45,343 bases of DNA. Origin: Saccoglossus kowalevskii (taxonomy: Eukaryota > Hemichordata > Enteropneusta > Harrimaniidae). The translations under genes and the position numbers were made by a program. This document shows positions 33,296 to 43,113 of the stretch, piece by piece. The DNA is taken from the NCBI RefSeq assembly GCF_000003605.2, contig NW_003129855.1:510266-555608 (forward strand), read 5' to 3'. The notes beneath the pieces were generated by a model. It saw only the letters and a program-made list of their open reading frames with translations. It made no database searches and had not been told where the DNA came from. Numbering within the stretch: the first letter of the stretch is position 1; each line of letters opens with the position of its first letter.

Positions 33296-36200
33296 AGGAG
33301 AAAAGCTCTTGGGGTGGATGAAATCTAAAAAGCCCAACATAGTGTTTTACAGGAGACTCATAGTATTCAGGCAGATGAAAAATATTGGTCTAATCAAGTA
33401 CAAGGTGGTCACTGGGTCTACTCTCATGATAAACAGTAGAGGAGTAATGATAATTTTAAGGGATCTTAGGTATGTGATAAATTCTGTACAAGAGAGCGAT
33501 GTGGGGCAGTACATTATACTAGATATAAGTATTGATGAAAAACATATTTTATTGATTAATATATACGGCCCGAATGATACCAAAATGCAAGGCCAATTTA
33601 TTGATGAAATTTCTGAATTAATCACCTTATGTGATGCTGCTCCAGAGGTATAAATAATTGTAGGGGGTGACTTTAACTTTACCTTGAAAGCACAGGACAG
33701 ATTTGGCTCACATAGTGCAACAAGTAAACAAGCAGAGCAATCGATGATGGAATTGTTGGAGAGACATAAACTAAATGATATATGGAGAATTAACAATCCT
33801 TTGCTAAGGTGTTATACGTGGAGAAAGAGAAAACCAAATATTATTCAAAGTAGGATTGACTATTTCTTGGTGAGTGATACACTTCAGCAAGACATTATAA
33901 CAACTGTAATAATATCATCGATTGCCTCTGACCATAATGCAATTACTTTAGTACTCACGTATGACCATACACCATACGGTCCGTCCTACTGGAAACTAAA
34001 CAGTAGTTTAGTAAAAGATGCTAAATACATCGCTAAAAAAAGTAAAACATTAGTAAAAAAAGCCAAACAAAAACGAGAATATATTCAAAAACTTGAGAAC
34101 CAAATGTCAGAGCTAGAAATCGAGCTAAATATAGAGCAAACTGAAGAGAATTATGAAGAATTTGAAAAGGTCAAAAGTAAACTTAACATTGAACAAGAAT
34201 ACACAACAAAGGGAGTTATTATTCGATCAAGGGTTGCATCGCATGAAATGGGCGAGACGAATATTAAATACCTTTTAGGACTAGAGAAATGGAAAGGAAA
34301 AAATCGAATATTACTAAAGTTAGATCTTAAAAAGGAATAGTTACCAACCCAAATGAGATTTGAAAAGATTTGAAAGAATTCTATTCTGACTTGTATAGTA
34401 CAAAGGCTGACCCTAATAGAAATATTAAAGCACACCCTCTCCTGCATAAGTATTACACCTTTAAAAGACATTATGAGGAATAATTGTGATAAGTAAATAA
34501 CTCAAAACGAAGCATTCAATATAGTAGATGATATGGCGTGGAACAAAACACCCGGCAATGACGGAATCCTAGTTGAGTTTTACGTTCAATTTTGGCCTTT
34601 GGTTGGGGAATTGCTAACTGCATCCTTAAATTTTGGTTATAAATTAGGTGTATTATCAAACTCTCAAAAACAAAGTGTCATTTCATTGATTGAAAAAAAG
34701 GCAGAGATTCAAAATTTATTAAGAATTGGTGGCTCATATTGCTTATACATGTTGATGCAAAGATTGGGTCTAAGTGTCTCGCAAAGAGATTGGGATATTA
34801 TTAACGACATCCAGGGAGCATTTGTTGCGGGGAGGGATATCAGTGACTGTATTAGATTAATTGAAAAAATGCTTTGGTTTGCAGATGAAAATAAAATTCC
34901 TGGAATGTTAATTGCAGTGGACTTCCAGAAAGCGCTTGACATGCTTGAATGGGATTCTTTGATGGAGTGTCTGGAAGCCTTTCAATTTGGTCATATTTTT
35001 CAAAAATGAGTTAACACACTGTACTCTGGGACACAAGCGTGTGTAATTAATAATTGTTTCACTACAGGCTACTGTTCATTAAAGAGAGGTGTGAGGCAGG
35101 GTGATCCCTTGTCATCCTATATTTTTATTATAGCTTTGGAAATCTTACTAATTAATTTCAGAATCGACCCCAAGGTATTTATCTGGACTCACTGGAAGTC
35201 AAGTATTCTGCATTTGCAGACGACTTGACATGTTTTTAAGCAATGAAGTATAATGGACTGTAGTTTTTGAAATGTTGGATAACTTTCATCTGCTCTCTGG
35301 ACTTTGTATCAATATGGAGAAAACTGGGTCTTTGGAAGCAGAGAAGAAAAAAAAGCCTTTTAAAATTAAATGGCCTGAAAATTCAATCAAAGTACTCGGA
35401 GTATATATCTCGTACAATGTGAAGAATAATGCCAATATGAACTTTGCATCACCTCTGAAACAAATGGAAAAACAATTATTTGTTGGAGAAATCGGGATCG
35501 CACTCTAATTGGCAAAATTCAAATTCTTAAGACCCTTGCCATATCGCAAATGAGTTATATTATGAGAATGACATATGTGCCTTCAGATATTCTTGACAAG
35601 GTTGAAAGGGCTGCTTTTAAGTTTCTATGGAATGGTTCAGACAGGGTGGCAAGGTGGGTCATGGTGACAGATATTGGGAAAGGAGAGCTGAATGCTCCTG
35701 ATGTAAGAGCTATGCACAAGATGTTTAGAATTGTTTTTTTTAAATTTTCTTAGATTTTTGGATGAGAACGTCCAACACCTTTGGAAAAATTTCTAAACAA
35801 ACGTCTTAGACAAGTGGGTGGTACATTTTTATTCAAGTGTAATTTTGAGACAAAATTGCTTAACCTGTCCTTGCCACAGTTTTACATAGAAGCATTGGAA
35901 GCTTGGTCGTCATGTAATACAATTAATGATAAAACTATTGAACTTAATTATGTCCCTGAGCAAATGATTTGGAATAATAGGCACATACTAATTGGAGGCA
36001 CATCTGTGTATTATAAGGAGTTAAGTGTTAGGGGATTTAGATATGTTCATAACTTGTGCCGTAATACCCATCTAATGCAGTGACAAAACCTTCAGGATAG
36101 GGGATTGAGTCAAATTGATATACTGAAGCTATATGGAATTATTCAGAGTCTTGCACCTGAGTGGAAGACTTGGAATGTGAAGATAGTTTTGAAGAATTAA

Positions 36201-36834
36201 ATACAGACCAGTGTTATTTTGATAACGAATATGTTAAAATTTCCAAAATTACAAAACTGAAAATTAAGAAAGTTCTGCAAAGTCAAAATGATTCTGTTCC
36301 AATCAGTGGGGGCTACTATGAAAGAAAGTTTGATCTACCTAGAGATTGGAAAGCCATTTGGAGTGGCAATAGATGTTAAGACCACAGAATTTCAGTTTAG
36401 GTTACTCCACCATATTTTATATACTAATTATGACCTAAAGAGAAAGGGGTACAAATATCTGAATTATGTAAATTCTGTGGAGGTGAGAGTGAGACACTTG
36501 AACACCTTTTCTTTTCATGTGATGCAACAAAATTATTCTGGTTAATATTCCTCCAGTGTTTCAGAGATGTATTAGTAATGAGGGAAGTGCCAACTCTTGG
36601 TGAAATTTTATTTGGGGAAGTGACTTTGTCGAGGTTGCACAACCACTTACTGCTTCTGGCTAAAAAACACATTTATCTTCATGAAAATGAGAAACCTAAA
36701 ACCCCATTTTCCAACTTTTCTGAACCAAGTCAAGTATAACTATCATCTTGAATACAACATTGCTGTGAACAAAGACAAAAATTGAAACACACTGTAATAA
36801 GTGGATTAAAATCCACCAAATTGTTATGTCTTGA
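33296..36834 (+). pseudogene. LINE copy 2 ORF2 (endonuclease-reverse transcriptase), broken
   Basis: The AP endonuclease starts mid-domain (MKSKKPNIVF, 33315). It continues with QETH-type coding out of frame, GGDFNFTL (about 33663), YTWRKRKPNIIQSRIDYFLV (33811-33870) and SDHNAITLV (33931). RT follows with NKTPGNDGI (34542), FVAGRDISDCIRLIE (34819), the first Asp-bearing motif IAVDFQKA (34910), SLKRGVRQGDPLSSY (35078) and YSAFADDLTCF (35204-35236), which hits a stop at once. The thumb (LKTLAISQMSYIMRMTYVP, 35529) and the C-terminal FQFRLLHHILYTNYDLKRK region (36388) come next. The CCHC knuckle is split by a frameshift. Every catalytic motif can be read, but at least half a dozen frame breaks separate them. 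Confidence 0.9.
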
Positions 36835-36894
36835 ATGCACTTGTATATTAGTCTGTATATGTACGCAGTGTATTCTGCTTATTGTATGTATTAT

Positions 36895-37686
36895 AAATGA
36901 TTACCAATACAGCTGGAGTATCGACCGACGCGCAGAACAGAATCAGCGAACTTCAGGACTAGGTACTACAGAAATCATATTTGCAGAAAATGAACAGCTG
37001 TCCACCCATATATTTTAGTTATTTTCGAAAATGTAAGCCCGTTGATATTCATGTGATTCATAAGTGAATGGAATATTCGGGGTCTAGGTGGGAGGTTTGG
37101 GTTTGCATTGAGGGATACCATAACTCAGGGAATAACTCACGGAAAGAAAGACTTAAATCACGTAGACATTTCACTCGGAAATTGAAATAAGTTGTTTTGA
37201 GCGACTTTTGTGATTCTTCCTTTAGATTAACTTGTAATTCGTGACGGCAGTATTAATTACTATGGATTCTCTGTCGAAACGATAGAGTCATAGTCGAACA
37301 GATGGATTCACTAATACGAAGAAGAATTCATTATTGTGATGGTGATTTCACTGCAAACATGGATTCACTTATTTATTGTAAAGGCGGATTTGCTTATTGC
37401 TATATCACGCTTTGGCTCTTCACTATTGTTCTAACCGTGCCTTATTATCCGGTAACGATACTTACTGGTTACACAGAGACAACGCGAAGATACTTACTAG
37501 ATTGTGCCCAATTGGCTCACCTACAACTAACAATCAGACCAATCAGGTAGCAGCTTATTTGTTAAAGTTTTAAATTCTGCCTTGTGTAGGTATATGTTTC
37601 AATTCAACTTTTTATTCGGACAGTTTCAGACCGTAGATGTTCTCCCATCATGAACATGTGTAAGGAATTTAGTTATTCCTTACCAT
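36895..37686. other. No supported gene
   Basis: It follows the LINE 3' end. A few ATGGATTCACT-like repeats lie at 37300-37370. An 82-codon frame (37302-37550) overlaps them and is not recognised. Confidence 0.35.
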
Positions 37687-37690
37687 TTAA

Positions 37691-37815
37691 AACGCGGTGG
37701 TCGTCGCGCAGCGCCTGTTCGAATTTCATGTAAATAAACAATGTATTTTACACGCGTTGTATACGTCGCTTTGAGCCCCATATCGAACAGGACCGGGCAC
37801 GACGACTGGCGCCCT
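37691..37815. mobile_element. TTAA-flanked MITE, copy 2 (piggyBac-like)
   Basis: 125 bp between TTAA at 37687-37690 and TTAA at 37816-37819. The ends AACGCGGTGGTCGTCG and (reverse complement) AGGGCGCCAGTCGTCG match copy 1 at 29350-29477. The interior shares GTTCGAATTT.ATGTAAA, ACAATGTATTTTACACGCG and CCCATATCGA.CAG with it. It is non-autonomous. Confidence 0.78.
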
Positions 37816-37819
37816 TTAA

Positions 37820-40800
37820 AATACGTTTTCTGGTGGCAAGACCCTGAGTTAGAATCATGTTTCGTTTGATCAGCTAAGGTGTGAATTTACTGCTCTACAA
37901 ACTGGGCTAATCAGGTGATTCATGAGGGAATGCACTGTGTGGACCGTGATTTCACGTGCATTCTAACCGGTACACATACATCGTGTCGGATGCTTTGTAT
38001 ACAACCCAGTCGATACATCCGAGTCATCTACACACCGAAGTTACGTAACACATGCATCAACCGTGATGTGGTTTGTTTAAAAAGGCAGCAAAAGCTGGTG
38101 AAATCGACTATAGAAGCTAAAAACAATACGATTTAATTCGGTAAGCGTTCTCAAACGCGTCGGTTCACCCATAGTAACGAAGGGTTCATTATTGCGACAG
38201 TACCGTGACGATAGGGTCACACTTGAACAGATGATGTCACGCTTTTATCTATGAATTCAATATTTTAACAATGCATACATTCCGGAGATTATCTACATAC
38301 GTTTTGCGTACCGCCTCCCTTAGATTGTGATACACGCTGACTAAACAGACACAATGTCACTGTGTAGCAACAATTTTAAAATGATTGTATCTGTGTTAAT
38401 ATTATAAACATACATAATTCATACAAACATGACACCACAATTTTAAATTTAGATTAGAATGAAAATAAAAAACAATTAAAATGGGAAAACCTTACAAATC
38501 AAAAACTAGTTCAAATACCTTTTTAATGGCGAATGAAAGAAAGCATCTTTCAACGTAGTATCGATCGGAAACCCGGTAGTTCTAACTAACATACTGGAAT
38601 TCAACTCCAATTCGGTGACGCCATGTTCAATTTAAACCCGCTATGATCACCGAGCAGGTTCAATATTAATCAAGACCATGCGCCTGGAAACTAAATGTGG
38701 ATCAATATAAGAGCATTCGTGATTCACAATACAAACAATAACATTCTGATGTCCCTACTAAAGAAGCGTGAGGATTATGCAAAAACTAAAAACCAAAATA
38801 ATAGCTACTCTTCCGCTAAATTACTACAGGAGTCGAAAAACAGCTTACAAATCACAAAACTTAGAGCTCGAATTAAATGGGGGTCCTGAAAGTGATATAC
38901 TGGAAACATTTTCCGATTTTGATAAAACGAGGCTCAAGTATGACGTACAAGAATTTAAAATTGGCGTCAGATACATTTAAACACTTATGGAACTTGAATC
39001 CACCGGCTATGAGCAAATTCTGTGATTATTGTTTTTCGTCAAATAATGTAGATGACGAAGATATCGAAGCATGATTACGCAACATTGATCTAGAAAATTA
39101 AACATGAAAAACCAAAACTTGAATGGACAGACCGGACAATTTACCGGCCAAATTAAAAAAAAAACGGGAATACGGTGACCCGTTGTTCACGAAACAGTTA
39201 ATATAATATAGGCATAAACAGGGGATACTTCTCAAAGAAGTGCGACCTTATCATAGTTTACAAAATTATCGCCTTTGTACTAGCGGCTTGAATACAGCCA
39301 AGTCTTGGTAGAATCATAAATAAAGACTAGACGCGTTGAAGGTGTTTCTTTCTGATTGAAGTGCGACGTTGGTTACAATATTCAGTATCAACATTCATAT
39401 AACTTAAAAGATGCTTACACGGCGACGATGTTCGATTTCAACTTTCTTAATATATTTATAATTAAGACCTTGGCAATTAGTATTGTAATGGACGACACTG
39501 CCACATCTTTACCTCAGCATCGGACTGAACCTTTAACGTTGAAAAAGTAGGTCAAATGGTCTTTTGATCGATCCACATAATTAGCGTTCCTGGTTTTAAA
39601 TGACCAAATATACGAATCTCTAGATACGCCCCTGAAAGCATTTCCCTTGATCTGAACAAAAAGACTAAACGCTATATGAAACATCTTATCTTTACAGTAA
39701 CATATAAGTATAAAATTGTAATGATTAAATCATTGGTATGTGATAAAATGTCATTTATTTGAATAATTGCACTGTGTGGGAAGTAGTAAAACGACAAGTA
39801 ACGTTATTTTTCAACAACCAAACGCATAAATTTCTTCGTGAATATGTGTCGCGTTATTTCATCTTTAAAAGACTAAAATCGGTCGGTTAATTTTTCAAAT
39901 GGTTTTTAATGACTCGAAGCAGTATCCTGAAATTGTAAACTTACCTGTTTTTTTCACAACAATACATGGAGCTGATGCTGATGCAGAAATGTAGATAAAA
40001 ACATTGACGACCAAGTAATATAGTTTAATAAATAGGTTTATTTACAATTCAACTATCATATTTGTAAATGGCATTGTTGACGAATATGTTTACATAAATA
40101 CTGACAAATTGTCGCGAGGAGATCGGTAGAGCAAACTGGACGAATGATATAGTCGTGCTATTGCAATATCCGAACATTGTAATTTTTGAAATGTAAAATA
40201 CAATACACTTTGTTAGATGTTCACATGGTAACTACACGAGATTTTTATCTCTCACTCAGAAGTGTGAAATGCGTCATACGCCGGGTAAAAAAAACAAATG
40301 AAACAAGTTCATTGGAATCACTGAAATTATTTGAACAAAACTGTAAAAAAAAACATAAAAAATAACAAATAACATAAAAAAATGAGCGGTTCTGTGTATA
40401 TATTTTGTCTCTGTTGTTAAAAATAACTGATCATATTATATTTATCATATTCAATTATATTTTGTATTTGATACAATTAACAACAGAGGACATCTTTTCA
40501 TCAACTTTGTAAGAGTAAATATGTTCTGAAAGATGTAACAATAATGCTTATTATGCCGTAAATGTAGGAAATCGTTGATAGCTGTTGTCACGTGGAAATC
40601 ACGTGGTAGTAAGGAAAAATCCAACACATACGCCAAACACAGCACATCTTAACAACGAAGCAACGCATAAAATAACAGAATGTTTTGCCACTAAGAATAA
40701 AAACACATTGCAATGAAGTGTGACTTGGAATTGCAAGCAGTGGGGGATTGGTGAAAGGGATTGACCAGTTATAAAATAATATCCACTCAAAGAAAATCAT

Positions 40801-41290
40801 GAAAAAAAATCTTACAAGGAAAATTACAGAAAAAAATATATATCAATCTATAAAAGTTAAAGCACGATTGTTAACAAGAAAGTAAAAACTATTAAAGAAA
40901 GATCGTCCTGAAAACTACACCTAGAGAAAGGAGAAGCACTTTGCACACAGATTCTACCATCACCCCTCTTGTTGATTATACTGGTCAACCCATGAACACG
41001 CCGAGGGCTAATTTTAATTATAACCTTACTGCAAACAATATCAATATATTCACCTAGTCTGCCGGTGCGGCGTGTGTTTTTGTATGTTGTGCTGACAGTG
41101 TGACAAGTTGGCTTGTATTTGTTTCGTATTTGGATATTCACCCGTAATAATAGCAAAGATATATCCCGTGTGGCAACGGAAATGAAATGAAAAGCATGTA
41201 AATGAGTAGCAATGGCACACCCAACTGTAGTTTTTAGTACAAAAGTCCCATATATGAGCAGAAAACAAACTGAAAACAATCGACAAAACA
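37820..41290. other. No supported gene; weakly protein-like patch at 38690-39300
   Basis: About 3.5 kb. Overlapping plus-strand frames at 38695-39074 give SESDILETFSDFDKTRLKYD-like and MSKFCDYCFSSNNVDDEDIE segments, and near 39170 a reading YGDPLFTKQLI. They look more protein-like than chance but I cannot place them. A-rich tracts occupy 40290-40390. The Val-rich frames at 40857-41348 are artefacts of the AAC microsatellite. Confidence 0.3.
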
Positions 41291-41331
41291 AAAACAACAA
41301 CAACAACAACAACGACGACGACAACAACAAC
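41291..41331. repeat. (AAC)n/(ACG)n microsatellite
   Basis: About 14 trinucleotide units: AAC repeats interrupted by three ACG units, then AAC again. On the minus strand it reads as poly-valine. Confidence 0.95.
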
Positions 41332-41602
41332 TGACAACTACACCACACTACATAGTCAAATAAGTAAGAGAAGGATAAATGAACTCTATGGTATATATAC
41401 GTGAAATGATGTCAAGTGTTTCAAAAAAGTGAGCACATTGTGCTCCACGTGTGGTACTCGCCGTGTAGCATTCGGAGTCGTAATCAAATTGTTTCCGTTT
41501 GAAACCCAGGGTCTACATCAGACAAGTGACATTGATTAACACCTCTTGAAAATTGAATGATGGAATCGTACATAAATAAGCAATCAGTCTTATATACAAT
41601 GG
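41332..41602. other. GPCR 3' flank, no gene seen
   Basis: AT-rich sequence downstream of the receptor gene. No frame of interest is present. Confidence 0.4.
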
Positions 41603-41608
41603 TTTATT
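41603..41608 (-). terminator. Possible poly(A) signal of the GPCR gene
   Basis: The minus strand reads AATAAA about 42 nt after the TGA stop of the receptor gene. The position suits a short 3' UTR, but the hexamer is frequent by chance in DNA this AT-rich. Confidence 0.4.
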
Positions 41609-41649
41609 GTCTTCGTAGCTCCGCTATTATGTTATTATAATACAAGCAG

Positions 41650-42747
41650 TCACCGATATGATAGTACAACTGATGAATTCGTAGAACGAGAATTGCGCGT
41701 TGACACAATGCGTACGTGGGTACTCCTGTAACTCTGCTGAGACCGAGTGAAGCACGTCTCTTTCTGACGAGGAAGTCGACAGTGTACAGCCTTACTTAGC
41801 CGCGTTCGAAATGACGAACCGACAAATGAATAAATGACCGGGTTCAGGCAACTGTTGAAGTAGCATAGGCATACACTGACAACGTATGCAACGAGCAAGG
41901 TATAGTCTAAACTGCCAGAACCTTTGTCCGTGTCCGGTAAATATATTGTTATGAAGTTCAGTACGTAAAACGGCAGCCAGCAAACAACAAAACCAATTAC
42001 TATAGTTATGATCAGAATAGCAATACGTCTTGATCCACGACGCATTGACGCCATTCTCTGCCCCGTGATGCCTTTACGCCACGTACGATGTTTAGAGTAT
42101 GTCATCAATAACGCCAAATAACTAAAAAAGATAGCAATGAGAGGCACTAGAAATCCGGCAACAAATCCAAATATCAAAAACACAAAAGCGTTTTTTTGTG
42201 GATTCGGCCACATAATTTGACAAGTTAGTACGCCACTCGGTTCCACGTATAACGTAGCATAAAACCACAGTGGGGAGCTACATAGGAATGACGCGAACCA
42301 CACACATACACTTATGCAGCGAGCTTTACAGGCGGTACGGTAGCGTTTACTACGAACCGGACTGGCTATGGCCACATATCGGTCGATGCTCATAACGGTC
42401 AAAATCATGATTCCTGTAAACTGATACATGCTGTCGAGTCCGTACATTATCTTGCACATCTCGAGACCGAAAATCCACGAACCCGTTGCATACGTGTATG
42501 AAAATAACGGCAATGTCAAGACAGTCAGCAGATCTGCAATGGCCAGGTTACTGATGTAAACGTCGGGGATGCTGTGTGACCTAATGTTTCGCAACAATAC
42601 CATTAATACCATGCCATTACCCATTCCACCGGCCAGAGTTATTATTCCGTAAACAGACGGGATTATAATGTCGAAACGTGGATAACTGTAAGAGTTACTG
42701 TGGTTGTAATACTCCGATACATCCGACATATTGTCGCCTACGATCAT
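41650..42747 (-). CDS. Somatostatin/opioid/allatostatin-C-type peptide GPCR
   Basis: A complete single-exon class A receptor of 365 residues, predicted to act at the plasma membrane and couple a neuropeptide signal to G proteins, probably Gi/o by family. The short N-terminus has N-glycosylation sequons at N6 and N15 and no signal peptide. Seven membrane segments run about 28-52, 63-86, 98-124, 143-167, 187-215, 241-269 and 283-308. Family marks are N44 (GN), D72 (LAIAD), the C98-C176 disulphide pair, MSIDRY with DRY at 122-124, CWLPF at 256-260 and NPVIY at 302-306. D105 sits at position 3.32, where somatostatin and opioid receptors carry their ligand-binding Asp. ICL3 is short and basic (RRGSRRIAIL), as in that group. 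The tail is Ser/Thr-rich with a possible palmitoyl Cys at 323. TM7 reads YFNSCLNP rather than the YANSCANP of vertebrate somatostatin receptors, so the exact ligand is open. The start is the first in-frame ATG; M7 is an alternative. Confidence 0.95.
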   Translation of the reverse strand: MIVGDNMSDVSEYYNHSNSYSYPRFDIIIPSVYGIITLAGGMGNGMVLMVLLRNIRSHSIPDVYISNLAIADLLTVLTLPLFSYTYATGSWIFGLEMCKIMYGLDSMYQFTGIMILTVMSIDRYVAIASPVRSKRYRTACKARCISVCVWFASFLCSSPLWFYATLYVEPSGVLTCQIMWPNPQKNAFVFLIFGFVAGFLVPLIAIFFSYLALLMTYSKHRTWRKGITGQRMASMRRGSRRIAILIITIVIGFVVCWLPFYVLNFITIYLPDTDKGSGSLDYTLLVAYVVSVCLCYFNSCLNPVIYSFVGSSFRTRLSKAVHCRLPRQKETCFTRSQQSYRSTHVRIVSTRNSRSTNSSVVLSYR

Positions 42748-42811
42748 ACTTGTAACGTGCGAGTAGATATTCCCCGGGCCGATTGACGCTAATTATGTCA
42801 CAGTTGTCTGG

Positions 42812-42817
42812 TATATA
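42812..42817 (-). promoter_or_regulatory. Possible TATA box of the GPCR gene
   Basis: TATATA lies about 65 bp upstream of the receptor ATG, which would place transcription start near 42785 and leave a short 5' UTR. Between it and the ATG lies an AP-1/CRE-like inverted pair, TGACGCTAATTATGTCA (42784-42800). It is weak evidence in AT-rich DNA. Confidence 0.25.
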
Positions 42818-42839
42818 CCATCTATAACATCTTTTGATT

Positions 42840-43113
42840 GTCACGACGAATATAACACGGGGATGAACAATAAACAGCAGCACTAGTAGGAGTCGTCAAT
42901 ACAAATATATAACGCGAAGATTGCAGTTTAATAGTATCGATGGTAGAAGTCACCACTATGAATATAACCGGGATTGTTGATGAATAGTAGTGTTGCTAGG
43001 AGTCACAACTACGAATATAACAGGAATTGCTGATCAATAGTTATAGCGCTGGTATGAGTAAAAATTTACTAAAATAACACGGGGATTGCCGATAAATAGT
43101 AGCGACAATATAA
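42840..43113. repeat. Diverged minisatellite, about 5 x 54 bp, upstream of GPCR
   Basis: Five units begin near 42840, 42892, 42949, 43002 and 43058. The consensus is roughly GTCAC.ACTACGAATATAAC, then (C)GGGGATTGC.GAT.AATAGTAG, then CG.TGCTAGTAGGA. Units differ by many substitutions and small indels. The array starts about 90 bp upstream of the receptor start codon. Confidence 0.85.

Larger units (their letters stand above)
31867..36894 (+). mobile_element. L1/Tx1-type LINE, copy 2 (degenerate, near full length)
   Basis: Plus-strand counterpart of the element at 6584-11568, about 5.03 kb. Homology with copy 1 starts at AACGTCACCCAAA and ends at TGTATGTATTAT, and this copy lacks the A-rich tail. 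It has the 5' UTR, ORF1, the inter-ORF spacer (about 32860-33290) and ORF2. Private lesions include a deletion of about 120 bp that removes the ORF2 start, a deletion of about 110 bp in ORF2 near 34037, and many frameshifts. The RT active-site box survives. I see no target-site duplication. Confidence 0.93.

Noticed and set aside
40857-41348. 163-codon and 95-codon minus-strand frames with poly-valine
   Set aside because: Produced by the AAC/ACG microsatellite and low-complexity sequence; no domain recognised.
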